Of a stretch of DNA of 64,000 nt, positions 1 to 9,184 are shown piece by piece. Position 1 is the first letter of the stretch, and each line of letters opens with the position of its first letter. The stretch is from Levilactobacillus yonginensis (lineage in GTDB: Bacteria; Bacillota; Bacilli; Lactobacillales; Lactobacillaceae): positions 62,001 to 126,000 of the forward strand of contig NZ_RHNO01000006.1 in NCBI RefSeq assembly GCF_003946265.1, read 5' to 3'. A model generated the notes under the pieces. The model did no database searches, was not told where the DNA came from, and saw only the letters and a list, made by a program, of their open reading frames with translations. A program made the translations under genes and the position numbers.

Positions 1-1
1 C

Positions 2-688
2 TATGAAAAATTTGGTGCCAGAAAGTACGGCGCTCACGGAACCAGTCACCGTTACGTGGCTCACCGTACGGCCGAATTGCTGGGCAAACCGCTAGAGGAA
101 CTCAAGTTGATCACGCTGCATTTGGGCTCTGGTTCGTCCGTCACGGCCTTTGACCACGGTCACGCTATCGATACCTCGATGGGCTTCACGCCGCTCGCAG
201 GGGTCATGATGGGGACCCGTTCTGGGGACATTGACGCTTCATTGGTCGCCTTCCTGGCTGAAAAGCTCCACAAGACGATGCCAGAGATGATCGATGTTTT
301 AAACAATAAGTCTGGGTTACTTGGTATTTCAGAACTTTCACCCGACCAACGGGACCTGGAACAGACCCAGGATGAACGGCCAAAGTCTAAGTTGGCCCTG
401 CAGATGTTTGTTGACCGCGTTGTTCGCTACGTGGGGAGCTACATTGCTGAACTAGGTGGTTTGGATGCCATCGTCTTCACGGCGGGTTCTGGTGAAAATG
501 GTGTTGAGATGCGCCAAGCGGTTGCCGATAAGCTGAGCTACTTTGGCATTGCCATCGACCCAGCCAAGAACGATTTCCGTGGGGAAGAACACATTGTGAG
601 TCCTGATGGCAGTCACATCAAGACGTTAGTTGTACCAACGAATGAAGAATTAATGATCGTGCGAGACGTTGAACGTCTGACCAAATAG
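2..688 (+). CDS. ackA: Acetate kinase, C-terminal part (gene runs off the left edge)
   Basis: Acetate kinase makes acetate and ATP from acetyl phosphate in the cytoplasm; in phosphoketolase fermentation it is the ATP-yielding step after xpkA. The reading frame is open from the first bases of the window, and the segment reading GAHGTSHRYV is the conserved HGTSH block around the catalytic His. Further on come the FTPLAGVMMGTRSGDID block and FTAGSGENG, both typical of the acetate kinase fold. The codon GTG at 56 is internal and not the start. About half of the usual ~395 residues is present; the N-terminus lies outside. A strong terminator follows 32 bp after the stop, so it is the last gene of its transcript. 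Confidence 0.95.
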   Translation, partial: YEKFGARKYGAHGTSHRYVAHRTAELLGKPLEELKLITLHLGSGSSVTAFDHGHAIDTSMGFTPLAGVMMGTRSGDIDASLVAFLAEKLHKTMPEMIDVLNNKSGLLGISELSPDQRDLEQTQDERPKSKLALQMFVDRVVRYVGSYIAELGGLDAIVFTAGSGENGVEMRQAVADKLSYFGIAIDPAKNDFRGEEHIVSPDGSHIKTLVVPTNEELMIVRDVERLTK

Positions 689-720
689 GACGCAGGTTTA
701 ATTGCGTATGATTATAGGTG

Positions 721-762
721 AAAAGCAGTCTACCAAGTTAGCTTGGTCAGACTGCTTTTTTC
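721..762 (+). terminator. Terminator of ackA
   Basis: AGCAGTCT-ACCAAG pairs perfectly with CTTGGT-C-AGACTGCT around a TTAG loop and is followed by a run of T. Textbook intrinsic terminator just after the ackA stop. The rest of the gap to the next gene (763-998) shows a short palindrome, TGACAA-A-TTGTCA at 887-899, possibly an operator; nothing else is clear. Confidence 0.9.
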
Positions 763-998
763 GTTTAGCGGGCACAGGGTGGCGTCGCATAAATCCCCCA
801 ATAATACCGTATCATAACGGTGTTAAGGGTAGCTTAAGTGGACCATTAACCCTTTCTTGAACACTATGTCATTTTGGTAAAGGCCGTGACAAATTGTCAT
901 GAAATTTACGTTCGCTTAATCAATCGGTAACGTGGCAATCACGGGTTTGAGATATTGTGGCAGTAAGCTATGGGTAATCGAAAGGGAGGAACACATTG

Positions 999-1496
999 AT
1001 GATTAAGAAAGTAATTATCACCACGTTAAGTACCGCCGCCGTTTTAGCCGCAGGTATCGGCGCCTCCAGTGTGACCGCAAATGCCAGCACCCTTCATTCG
1101 CAGGCACCACGGAGCGCACAACGTTATCACTACCAACCACAAACTTCAACCTATGGGGCATACACCTCAGCTACTAAGAGTACGGGCAACATCAAGACGA
1201 CCACTGCCAGTGCCACGACGACCCAGGCAAGTGGCGCCACCATTACGGTTGCCCAATTTGAAAGTCAGGGCGTCGTTTACCTCAACGGAAATAAGTGGAC
1301 GTACTATTCCGGGAGTTTGACCGCTGATGGCACAAAGATCAGTGCCAACGGCCTGGATCCTAATGGTTACCGGGTCGTGGCCGCTCCAGCCAACGTGGCT
1401 TTTGGGACGAAGATTATGACGCCGTTAGGGATGGGTGTCGTGCATGACCGCGGGACGGCCATCACTGGCAACCACTACGATGTTGTGATTCAGTAG
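999..1496 (+). CDS. Secreted 3D-domain protein with shortened C-terminus
   Basis: 165 aa. ATG at 999 is 8 nt behind AAAGGGAGGA; a TTG at 996 is also in frame but too close. Residues 1-28 form a signal peptide ending in ANA. A Thr/Ser/Ala-rich linker follows, then a C-terminal 3D-type domain with FGTKIMTPLGMGVVHDRG and GNHYDV, holding two of the three Asp residues that name the family. Such proteins are often cell-wall lytic or resuscitation-like factors acting outside the cell. Family members usually run about 20 residues past the last Asp; here the protein stops three residues later, and a repeat element begins 2 bp after the stop. It may be truncated by the element; activity is uncertain. 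Confidence 0.75.
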   Translation: MIKKVIITTLSTAAVLAAGIGASSVTANASTLHSQAPRSAQRYHYQPQTSTYGAYTSATKSTGNIKTTTASATTTQASGATITVAQFESQGVVYLNGNKWTYYSGSLTADGTKISANGLDPNGYRVVAAPANVAFGTKIMTPLGMGVVHDRGTAITGNHYDVVIQ

Positions 1497-1498
1497 TT

Positions 1499-1661
1499 GG
1501 CGCCTTACCGGTCACAGCAGATGGGCTGGAACGGTGCCGACACAATTTTAAGCCTCACCAAGCCCGTGAGTCTTAAAACTTGGTCTTATTCTAACTGCCA
1601 GAAAACCACTGGCACTAAGAATAACGAGGCGCCTGAGCCCATCTGCTGCGACCTCTCGGCT
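1499..1661 (-). repeat. Type-2 structured intergenic element, copy 1
   Basis: Reads on the minus strand as a closing stem (CAGCAGATGGGCT with AGCCCATCTGCTG) around two hairpins. It shares the junction words CTCAGGCGCCTCGTT, AAGACCAAG and GTGTCGGCACCGTTCCAGCC with copies at 46828 and 51144, while the hairpin arms differ and stay complementary. It abuts the 3' end of the 3D-domain gene. Confidence 0.85.
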
Positions 1662-1742
1662 TTGATTGCTGACCACAAATTAAAGTGAGTAGATTTTGTA
1701 TGGTATGATAGCCCCTTGCTCGAACAGCAAATCATAAATTAA

Positions 1743-1784
1743 CCGCGTCATCTCCTGGTTCTAGCCGGGGATGACGCGGTTTTT
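1743..1784 (+). terminator. Terminator downstream of the 3D-domain gene and repeat
   Basis: CCGCGTCATC pairs with GATGACGCGG and is followed by five T. It closes the transcript of the 3D-domain gene, leaving the repeat element inside the 3' untranslated part. From 1785 to 2148 no gene is visible; there is a direct repeat of TTGCACAC at 2111-2118 and 2126-2133. Confidence 0.85.
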
Positions 1785-2148
1785 AGGTGCTTTTTAGAAG
1801 GCTGGGGGAGCCAACATAAAATAGCATACTGGAAGCTTGAGAAAATTGCGAGGATTATTACGCCGTACTAATTGGACCGTCACTGGTCTGAGGTGGTAAT
1901 CGGGTGGTTATTGAAATGGTTAAAATATGTGACTAGTTCAGTAATCTTGATGGTAGATTAATGGACTAATTTTTATTAGCCAAGTAATAATGAAATGAGG
2001 CATGAAATCAAAAAATAGCGCAGAAGTCCGGAAATAGTGATGCTTGTGCAACCGCCCCCGTCCATGTCGTACTTTTCACACATGTCTTTTATCTCCCAAG
2101 GGTAAATGTATTGCACACGTATTAGTTGCACACAATTTTTGATTTGGC

Positions 2149-2889
2149 TTAGTGTTGTGGCGCTAAGTAGATGGCTGCGTCACCAAAGTTGACGCCCTCG
2201 CCAAATTCTTGGTCAGTCTGGGTGGCGACGCCAATGTGCCACCCCTTAAAGGTAGCCAATTTGGCAGCGGGGTAGCCAGCAGTGATTAGGGCCTCACGGT
2301 AACTCTGGGCGGTTGGTTGTGTCACTTGGTTGTAGAGGCGAATGTAGACCTGTCCTGCCGGTACTTTGGGAGAACGTTCCCCGTCAGAGGGGTTGATGGC
2401 GGCACTAGCCTGGTTGCTCAGGGTAGTGTCGCTGACAGTTCCAGGAAAGAGACTACGAATAGTATTGTCAAATCGTTGTCCCTGTTCCTGGTTGAGGTCG
2501 ACGGACGGCTTGTCGGTGGGGCTCGGTTTAACGGTGGCACCACCAGGGGTTAAATACCCGCGCCAGATCCAACCACCGTGGCGACCATCAAAACTATTTA
2601 CGTGGTAGTAAATAGCGGCTTTGTGGGTGCGTTTGTCGTAAAGTTTTTCGTGAGCGTTTGTGATCCACGTGATGTCCTCCGTGTTGCGACCATAACGGAC
2701 GCCCAGATGCTTAGAGTAACGGGAGCCGCGGTGAGTATGGTAGAGGTGTTGATGCATAGAATGACGCCAGACCAAACGGACCGAATTGGCGCGAGCGGCA
2801 GAGTATTCAGATGCCTGAACGTTGGCAGGGACCAGGAGCATGGTGGCTAGGGTGGTACCGATGAGCAGTAAGCTGGCTGATGGTTTCAT
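2149..2889 (-). CDS. Secreted protein with SH3-like GW domain, paralogue of 32340
   Basis: 246 aa with ATG at 2889 and AAAGGAGG 7 nt upstream. Residues 1-26 are a signal peptide ending VQA. The next ~80 residues contain SVRLVWRHSM, YSKHLGVRYG, AHEKLYDKRTHK, AIYYHV and GWIWRGYL, a pattern of Lactobacillus surface proteins resembling SH3-like/GW cell-wall-binding modules. After a Pro/Thr linker the C-terminal ~110 residues are of unknown function. The gene at 32340 encodes a paralogue with the same order of parts. Probably exported and wall-associated; the exact role is unknown. Nothing downstream on its strand looks co-transcribed. Confidence 0.7.
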   Translation of the reverse strand: MKPSASLLLIGTTLATMLLVPANVQASEYSAARANSVRLVWRHSMHQHLYHTHRGSRYSKHLGVRYGRNTEDITWITNAHEKLYDKRTHKAAIYYHVNSFDGRHGGWIWRGYLTPGGATVKPSPTDKPSVDLNQEQGQRFDNTIRSLFPGTVSDTTLSNQASAAINPSDGERSPKVPAGQVYIRLYNQVTQPTAQSYREALITAGYPAAKLATFKGWHIGVATQTDQEFGEGVNFGDAAIYLAPQH

Positions 2890-3138
2890 GAAGGAACCTC
2901 CTTTTGCTCTTGATATTACGACTAATTCGGCAGATTACTAGGCTAAATTCGGTCGGACAGTCTATATATAAACGTTGATATAACAGTATTTGTAAGGCCT
3001 TGCGATTCAATAATTGAACGAGCTGAAGAAGTCTAGAACGTCATATTAAATCGGTAACTGTTCTAAGTACAAAGGTATATCCGGGGCAATAAATATTTAT
3101 ATTATCTAATTCATCAACGACTACGTGGATTTATAATC

Positions 3139-3182
3139 AAAAAAGTGGTGATATCGCCAGTATTCCGGCAACATCACCACTT
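3139..3182 (-). terminator. Terminator of the ABC exporter operon
   Basis: On the minus strand AAGTGGTGAT pairs with ATCACCACTT and is followed by six T. It lies about 280 bp after the stop of the exporter permease, with a type-1 element between stop and terminator. Confidence 0.8.
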
Positions 3183-3238
3183 CACGTTCACTATTTTAAA
3201 TGATTTAATTCTGATTGAATGTTTGCATAGATTACAGT

Positions 3239-3426
3239 GTAGCCGCAGGTAGTCAGGGAACGGGACCCGCAGTGTCGGCGGTGTTGGTCGGGGTATTTTC
3301 CCGGCCTACAGCGCGGGTCGAGCTTGGAGATACGGGGCTTTCGTAGCTTCAAGTCGAGGTGGAAACCCGGGTTGGGGGTTGGAACCGACCCCACAGCGGG
3401 TCCCGTCCCCTGGCTGCCGTAGGCGG
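3239..3426 (+). repeat. Type-1 structured intergenic element, copy 1
   Basis: Starts GTAGCCGCAGGTAGTCAGGG and ends CCCTGGCTGCCGTAGGCGG. The second stem is GGGACCCGC with GCGGGTCCC. Inner hairpins include GCGGTGTTGGTCGGG with CCCGGCCTACAGCGC and GAGCTTGGAGA with a matching TTCAAGT arm. These arms differ from other copies but remain paired. Lies in the 3' UTR of the exporter operon, on the opposite strand. Confidence 0.85.
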
Positions 3427-3460
3427 ACAATTAGAGCTGTTTCTCTCCATAGGCGGGCAA

Positions 3461-5083
3461 TTAACTCATGTGTAAATCACGCCGCCGGTAGCCGAACCAA
3501 CCGATTAGAACCAGTGCTAGCGCCAACCCAATCATCCAACTAAATGTGGTCCAGTTAACGTCGTGAATTGGGACTCGTGGCATCCAACCGGCCGGTGTCA
3601 GGTTTTTGACCCAGCCAGGAAGCTTCAGAAGACTGCCCATGTAGACGCTCACGAAGCCCAGTGCAAGGTACGCCCAACTCAGTGATTTCAGACGCGGCCA
3701 GCAGCCAACGAGTAACACACTCAACGCGAGAAATACCCAGATTTCAGGGAGTTGGGCAGCTACGGCTTGCCAAAATTCTGACGCACTAATGCCGTCTTTA
3801 ATGTGCGTCAGGCTGGCGTCACCCATGACAACAATACCTGCTAGGCCGCCCATGTAGGCCAGCGTGCTGGTGACAAAGGCCGTACCTACGTAACTGAATA
3901 GTAGGCGGGTACGACTCAATGGTCGTGCGTAGAGGGCTTCTAGCCAACCGCGGGTCTCATCGGTGTGCAATTTTAAAATCAATTGCATGCCAGGAATAAC
4001 GGAAACGGCGGCCATCACCACGGCCAACAGGGCAGTAAAGCTCACTAGGATGCTGTGGTTGGCCTCGTGGACCATGGTGGCACCAAAGACCTGTTGCATG
4101 GTCGGATTGGTCTTCAGGATGTCGCCAATGGTGTTGAAGACCGTCCCGTAGGCTGCACCAAAGATGATGATGCCAACCAGCCAACCAATCAGTACGTTAC
4201 GTTGCCGCCGCCAAATCAGAGAAATGGGACCGCGTAAGAAAACGGAGGCTTGTTTGCGGCCGGGACGGGTCGTGATGGCACCAGCCCCCAGGTCCCGGTG
4301 ACTATTGGCCCAGAAGGCAATGGCTAAAAGGATGAACGCCAGTCCTAAACTCAACCAGACAGGCTGCCAGGTAGGGTCATTGTAGGGGGCTAATTTTTCC
4401 ACCCACCCCAGTGGTGACCACCACGTCAGCTTGGGGTGCTGGACGTCGGTGACCATCCGGGCTAGGTAGCTCAGGCCAAACAACGTGTAAGCGAGGCCAG
4501 TGGCACTCGAGGAGTGGTCAGCGACCTGGGCGGTTATGAGGCCTAGCATGCCAAATAGCAGACCGGTGGCCGCTAATCCGATACCGATCAACCAATTACC
4601 TTGGGTGGTGGCGCCGGGCATGTTTGCGGCGGTCAATCCGGCACCGTAAAGAAGTCCCAACAGACCGTTGACTAAGACGAGCTCAATGGCCGCGGCTGAC
4701 AGTGGGGCTAACGTTCCCACCGCGTGTGCTCGTACGAGCTCCGTAATGCCTAAATCTTCTTCAGCCCGCGTTGCGTGGACACTCAGTGCGAGGTTCATTA
4801 CGACCTGAATCAGTCCCATGAACAGGAGCATCTCATTGGCAAAAATCTCGGCCGTGGTGACTTTGCCACTAAAGGAAAAGGCGCCAAACATGGCAACGAT
4901 ACCGGGGCTAGCCAACGTCCCTTTGATAGCGTTGATTTCAGTAGGAGTGCCGTAGATGCCTTCAAATTTCCAGGCAACGCTGGCCATTAGCGCGGCCAGA
5001 ATAAGAATCCACATGAGAATGCGAAACCGGTCCCGGCGTAAGTTTAACCGAACCAGTTGGCCAGTACGTCCATAACGAGACAT
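3461..5083 (-). CDS. ABC exporter permease (large ABC-2 type)
   Basis: 540 aa integral membrane protein. The start is ATG at 5083, 10 nt behind AAAGGAG and overlapping no other start. The sequence alternates long hydrophobic segments with short loops and looks like two tandem halves of six spans each, as in the permeases once annotated as exporters of polyketide antibiotics (COG3559-like). It should form the channel for the ATPase encoded just upstream, whose stop is only 5 bp away. The substrate is unknown; TetR control suggests a drug or toxic metabolite. The transcript ends at the terminator at 3139. Confidence 0.8.
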   Translation of the reverse strand: MSRYGRTGQLVRLNLRRDRFRILMWILILAALMASVAWKFEGIYGTPTEINAIKGTLASPGIVAMFGAFSFSGKVTTAEIFANEMLLFMGLIQVVMNLALSVHATRAEEDLGITELVRAHAVGTLAPLSAAAIELVLVNGLLGLLYGAGLTAANMPGATTQGNWLIGIGLAATGLLFGMLGLITAQVADHSSSATGLAYTLFGLSYLARMVTDVQHPKLTWWSPLGWVEKLAPYNDPTWQPVWLSLGLAFILLAIAFWANSHRDLGAGAITTRPGRKQASVFLRGPISLIWRRQRNVLIGWLVGIIIFGAAYGTVFNTIGDILKTNPTMQQVFGATMVHEANHSILVSFTALLAVVMAAVSVIPGMQLILKLHTDETRGWLEALYARPLSRTRLLFSYVGTAFVTSTLAYMGGLAGIVVMGDASLTHIKDGISASEFWQAVAAQLPEIWVFLALSVLLVGCWPRLKSLSWAYLALGFVSVYMGSLLKLPGWVKNLTPAGWMPRVPIHDVNWTTFSWMIGLALALVLIGWFGYRRRDLHMS

Positions 5084-5088
5084 CGTGG

Positions 5089-5985
5089 TCACTCCTTTCC
5101 CGTGTAGTAGTGCATAAAGAGGTCTTCCAGCGTGGGTGGCGTGCTTTGTAAAGCCACGATTTCGTGTTGCGCTAGCGTAGCCATAACGGCTTTTAGTTGG
5201 GCATCTTCTACCGCAAATTGCCATTCTTGAGGTTGGTGACCAGCAGTTACACCATGGACGCCTGCTAACGTGGTGACGTCAAAGTCATCGCCCAACGTCA
5301 CGGTGATCATGGTTCGCGTCAGGTGGCGCATCTCGGCTAAGCTGCCGGTCTCGATAATCTGGCCTTCACGGATGATGCCGATGCGGTCACACATGCGTTC
5401 AACCTCTGATAGGATGTGGCTGGATAAAAGGACGGCTTTGCCACGCGCCTTTAAGTCCAGAACCGCTTCCTGGAAGATGCGTTCGTTCAGGGGATCGAGT
5501 CCGGACGTCGGTTCGTCAAAGATATAGAAATCTGCGTCCTGGGAAAAGGCTGCAATGAGTGCCACTTTTTGGCGATTTCCCTTTGAATAAGTGCGGGCCT
5601 TCTTGGTGGGATCGAGGCCGAAACGTTTAATAAGTTCGTCGGTTTTTTCGGAGTGGGCCGTTCCGTTCATCTTGAGTAGGAGGTCGATGATTTCGCCACC
5701 AGTTAAATTCGGCCACAGGTAAACGTCGCCGGGAACGTAGGCCAGGCGTTGATGAATCTTGACGCTGTCGTGCCAAACGTTTTGACCGAAGATACTGGCA
5801 CTTCCGCCGCTGGCCCGGATGATGCCCAGGAGGACGCGAATCGTCGTGGATTTCCCCGCGCCATTGGGGCCAATAAAGCCGAAGACTTCGCCGGGATGGA
5901 CGTCAAACGTAATATCTTTTAGGGCCTGAAAATGGCCGAATTTTTTTTGTAGATGGGTGATTTGAAGTACAGGATTAGTTGTCAT
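5089..5985 (-). CDS. ABC exporter ATP-binding protein
   Basis: 298 aa. ATG at 5985 follows AGGAGGGG. Walker A is GPNGAGKST at about residues 39-47, the signature loop is YSKGNRQKVAL (a common variant of LSGGQ in this exporter class), and Walker B is FYIFDEPTSGLD, followed by the switch His in SSHILSEVERM. The C-terminal ~80 residues are the accessory tail often seen in CcmA/DrrA-type ATPases. First gene of the two-gene exporter operon, driving the permease encoded at 3461. The TetR gene is divergent and shares the intergenic region that carries a perfect palindrome. Confidence 0.9.
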   Translation of the reverse strand: MTTNPVLQITHLQKKFGHFQALKDITFDVHPGEVFGFIGPNGAGKSTTIRVLLGIIRASGGSASIFGQNVWHDSVKIHQRLAYVPGDVYLWPNLTGGEIIDLLLKMNGTAHSEKTDELIKRFGLDPTKKARTYSKGNRQKVALIAAFSQDADFYIFDEPTSGLDPLNERIFQEAVLDLKARGKAVLLSSHILSEVERMCDRIGIIREGQIIETGSLAEMRHLTRTMITVTLGDDFDVTTLAGVHGVTAGHQPQEWQFAVEDAQLKAVMATLAQHEIVALQSTPPTLEDLFMHYYTGKE

Positions 5986-6056
5986 AAAAAATCCCCTCCT
6001 CGCAGTTTTTAAATCGCTATCATCGTAAGCCCGGGGATACCCAAAGTCAATGAAAA

Positions 6057-6085
6057 AGTGAACTATTTTAACAAAATAGTTCACT
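6057..6085. promoter_or_regulatory. Operator palindrome between exporter and tetR
   Basis: Perfect inverted repeat AGTGAACTATTTT, spacer AAC, then AAAATAGTTCACT. Lying between divergent tetR and exporter genes, it is the obvious binding site for the TetR protein, which would repress both directions (inference from position and symmetry). Confidence 0.85.
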
Positions 6086-6158
6086 AAAATTAAAAACGCT
6101 GGTGGAATGCGTTATGATAAAATAAACGAAGAGAGTTTAGCGAAGGTGGCGACGGAAT

Positions 6159-6794
6159 ATGGCGACAAATCAGGAACGAAAGCAACGTCAACGTCAGAGT
6201 ATTTTGGCCGCGGGAATGAAACTATTTATGCGTGATGGCTATAAACCGACCCACATCAAGGCGGTAGCAGCCGAGGCGGGTGTTTCCCAAGTCACGTTGT
6301 ACAAGTACTTTGATAGTAAACTAGAACTCGGACATCAGGTCGTCATCGACTTGATCAATCAGGGATATGCGAGCTTTCGGGAAACTGTTGACAATCAGCA
6401 GATGTCCTTTACCGAAGTCGTTAAGTGGATGATGACGACCAAGGTCGCGATGAGTGACGGTCTGAATCCGGATTTTTACAGTTTTGTGATTGATGAAATG
6501 CAGGGTAATTTAGGTAGTCACGCGGTCAAGGACGCCTATGAGGCCGGAAAAAAAGAATTCTGGGACGCCATGGTCGCCCGTGGGCGCGCCGCTGGGAGTA
6601 TTAACCCAGAGATTTCCAATGAAGCCTTGATGTTATTTCTAGATATGTACGTCGATTTCTTTAGTCGCGCTAAGGTGGGGCCAGACGAGTATCAACACTT
6701 GGTTGATCAGTTGATGCATCTCTTTTTCTACGGGCTCGTTGGGGGCCCCGTACCACCTAAACCAGAACAGCCATCCAAGGAGGATCAAGCATGA
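6159..6794 (+). CDS. TetR-family transcriptional regulator
   Basis: 211 aa. ATG at 6159 with a weak GAAGGTGG ribosome site. The N-terminal ~60 residues form the TetR helix-turn-helix, with LAAGMKLFMRDGYKPTHIKAV and GVSQVTLYKYFDSKLEL. The rest is a helical ligand-binding/dimer domain ending in a Pro-rich tail. It is divergent from the ABC exporter and separated from it by the palindrome at 6057, so it most likely represses the exporter and itself until a ligand binds. The stop overlaps the start of the HD hydrolase (ATGA), so the two are co-transcribed. Confidence 0.88.
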   Translation: MATNQERKQRQRQSILAAGMKLFMRDGYKPTHIKAVAAEAGVSQVTLYKYFDSKLELGHQVVIDLINQGYASFRETVDNQQMSFTEVVKWMMTTKVAMSDGLNPDFYSFVIDEMQGNLGSHAVKDAYEAGKKEFWDAMVARGRAAGSINPEISNEALMLFLDMYVDFFSRAKVGPDEYQHLVDQLMHLFFYGLVGGPVPPKPEQPSKEDQA

Positions 6795-7450
6795 CAGCAG
6801 CAACAGTATTAGCAGCAGTTCGTGAATTTTCAAAATCTAAAATGGGGGACGACGAGACGGGCCACGGGTTTGATCACATTCAACGGGTCGTAGGGTTAGC
6901 CGATCGGTTAATTCAGTCGTATCCTGAGGCTGACCGCGTGGAAACGGTGACCGCCGCCTACCTCCACGACGTCATTGACGAAAAATTGGTGACTGATACT
7001 GAAGCGGCGAGCGCTGAAGTCACGCAATTTTTAACGGCTCAAGGATTTTCCACCGCGCAAATCACCACGATTTTTCTGATCATGGATAACATGTCCTACC
7101 ACAAAACCCTGGATGGGACCGCTAAGCCGTTACCTTTGGAAGGCCAAATCGTCCAAGATGCTGACCGACTAGACGCCATTGGGGCCATCGGTATTTCGCG
7201 GGCTATCTATTTTGGCGGTCACTTTGGGGAAAAGATTTATGATCCAGCGGTGAAGCCCAGAACGGCCATGACGCACGCCGAATATCGCAATTTAGATAAT
7301 GAAACTATCATCAATCATTTTTACGAAAAACTCCTCACACTGAAGGATTTGATGAACACGGCGGCAGCGAAGCAGTTGGCTGAACACCGCCAGCAAGTTA
7401 TGTTGGATTTTCTAGCCGAATACAAGGCAGAATGGAATGCGGAAGCTTAG
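6791..7450 (+). CDS. HD-domain phosphohydrolase (YpgQ/YedJ-like)
   Basis: 219 aa; ATG at 6791 overlaps the tetR stop and has AAGGAGG 7 nt upstream. Metal ligands are visible: H29 in HGFDHIQRV, H59-D60 in AAYLHDVIDE, and a late Asp in QDADRLDAIGAIGISRA. This is the signature of the HD hydrolases related to E. coli YedJ and B. subtilis YpgQ, cytoplasmic enzymes reported to act on nucleotides or diphosphates. The exact substrate here is not evident. Translational coupling to tetR may be only positional. Confidence 0.85.
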   Translation: MTAATVLAAVREFSKSKMGDDETGHGFDHIQRVVGLADRLIQSYPEADRVETVTAAYLHDVIDEKLVTDTEAASAEVTQFLTAQGFSTAQITTIFLIMDNMSYHKTLDGTAKPLPLEGQIVQDADRLDAIGAIGISRAIYFGGHFGEKIYDPAVKPRTAMTHAEYRNLDNETIINHFYEKLLTLKDLMNTAAAKQLAEHRQQVMLDFLAEYKAEWNAEA

Positions 7451-7558
7451 GCGACCGTGTTTTTTATTTGAAACCGGTTTAAGTGAAATTAACCCATGCA
7501 TTTTGGTAAAAATGTGCGTATGATTGGGAGTAATGCTAATTTGAGAGAAGAGATTAAA

Positions 7559-8962
7559 ATGCAAACAACGACTCAACCAGAGAAGGTGCCACGGGAGAAC
7601 CTGATTGCCATCTTTGCGATTGCGCTGATGGCCTTCCTGGGCATCCTGGTCGAAACGTCAATGAACGTGGCGTTTCCAGCCCTGATGAAACAGATGCACG
7701 TGTCCCTGAACACCGTGCAGTGGATCACCACCGGTTATCTACTAATGGTAGCGTTACTGATGATTACCTCAGCGTTTTTAAAGCAACGTTTTACGAATAA
7801 ACAATTATTTGTGACCGCCGCGCTGGCGTTTATTTTAGGTGATTTAATTTGTGCGCTCGCAACTAATTTTCCTATTTTATTGCTTGGTCGCTTGATTCAA
7901 GCAGGGTGTGCTGGTTTGGCGATTCCCCTGATGTTTAACATCGTGGTTGAAAGTGTCCCACGGTCCCGACTGGGATTTTACATGGGCATGGCTGGTTTGA
8001 TTTTGATGATTGCACCAGCAAGTGGGCCGACGTTTGGTGGGGTGATGGTTTATTTAGCCAACTGGCGGCTGATCTTTTGGTCAACGATGCCGGTAGAAAT
8101 CATTCTCTTGTTGCTGGGGATGGGAGCCATCAAACAGTACGCACCAACGCAGAAAATTTGCTTCAACTGGGGCCAATTTATCTTATTAGCCGTGGCGTTC
8201 GTGAGTTTTACGCTGGGCGTTAACAGTCTGTCATCAGCCGGATTGGTGAGTTGGCAGTTTTTAGGTGGGGTCTTATTGGCCGTAGCGGCACTCCTGGGGT
8301 ATATCTGGATTTCTAAACGCAGTGAGCGTAAGCTCTTGAAGCTAGAAATCTTCAAGAATCCGGTCTTCACATACAGTTTCTTTGCCTACGTGATTCTGCA
8401 GTTCTGTAATATCGGAATCAACTTTGCGTTGCCTAACTATGCCCAAATCGTGGTAGGCGCGACATCACTGATTGGGGGCATGATGCTCCTACCCGGGAGT
8501 CTGATTACGGCGATCCTGCAACCCTGGTTTGGCCATTTACTTGATGAGCACGGTGCCCGGTTACCAATTTTACTGGGGAGTTGCCTATTCTTGATTGCCG
8601 CGCTGATGTTTACCTTGTTTGGTCAGGGACTTAGTGTGATTATGATTGCCGTTCTCTACATTATCTTCAGTATTGGCCGGTCGATGGCCTTCAGTAACAC
8701 GTTGACGAATGGTTTAAAGGAAGTCGACGTGAGTCAACGGGCGGATGCCAACGCCATTTACAACACTGGTCAACAGTTTGCCGGATCACTTGGGACCACG
8801 ATTCTGGCAGCATTGATGTCATCGGTTAAGGTATCGGGCATGTCCTACGCGCATGAAACGGCAATTGGGAGTCAGCTGGCATTTGGCCTGATCTTTATCC
8901 TCAGTGTGGTTAACTTTGGGTTTTACTTTATTGTGTTCCGGTATCAACGGACTGATAAGTAA
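7559..8962 (+). CDS. MFS drug efflux transporter, DHA2 (EmrB/QacA) type
   Basis: 467 aa from ATG 7559 (in-frame ATGs at 7496 and 7520 lack a better ribosome site). The protein starts with a short hydrophilic N-terminus, followed by about 14 hydrophobic spans. The segment VQWITTGYLLMVALLMITSA after the first span is the characteristic DHA2 motif, and LGRLIQAGCAGLAIPL is motif C-like. Similar lactobacillar proteins are annotated as LmrB/lincomycin-type multidrug pumps driven by proton motive force. It is a separate unit with its own terminator at 9122. Substrate unknown. Confidence 0.87.
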   Translation: MQTTTQPEKVPRENLIAIFAIALMAFLGILVETSMNVAFPALMKQMHVSLNTVQWITTGYLLMVALLMITSAFLKQRFTNKQLFVTAALAFILGDLICALATNFPILLLGRLIQAGCAGLAIPLMFNIVVESVPRSRLGFYMGMAGLILMIAPASGPTFGGVMVYLANWRLIFWSTMPVEIILLLLGMGAIKQYAPTQKICFNWGQFILLAVAFVSFTLGVNSLSSAGLVSWQFLGGVLLAVAALLGYIWISKRSERKLLKLEIFKNPVFTYSFFAYVILQFCNIGINFALPNYAQIVVGATSLIGGMMLLPGSLITAILQPWFGHLLDEHGARLPILLGSCLFLIAALMFTLFGQGLSVIMIAVLYIIFSIGRSMAFSNTLTNGLKEVDVSQRADANAIYNTGQQFAGSLGTTILAALMSSVKVSGMSYAHETAIGSQLAFGLIFILSVVNFGFYFIVFRYQRTDK

Positions 8963-9121
8963 TCGGGAGAGTGGCATTGCTAAATTAGTACTCTGGTGGC
9001 CAGGTATTCTGCCTGCTGTGGGGCGCTTCAAGTATGCCAGTTTTCTCACTCGCTTAACCTGTATCTTCAAAGTCGCTGGTGCTGTGAACTTTTAACTTCC
9101 AGATGAATAATTTCAAAAGTA

Positions 9122-9151
9122 GGGTGTGGGACAAACGTCTCACACCCTTTT
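9122..9151 (+). terminator. Terminator of the MFS gene
   Basis: GGGTGTGGGAC pairs with GTCTCACACCC and is followed by TTTT. The same layout (GGGTTTGGGAC/GTCTCAGACCC) recurs at 53787 after the RNase Y-like gene. Confidence 0.85.
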
Positions 9152-9184
9152 GTGCTCTGAACGTATATGGTTGAAACGTGCGTC

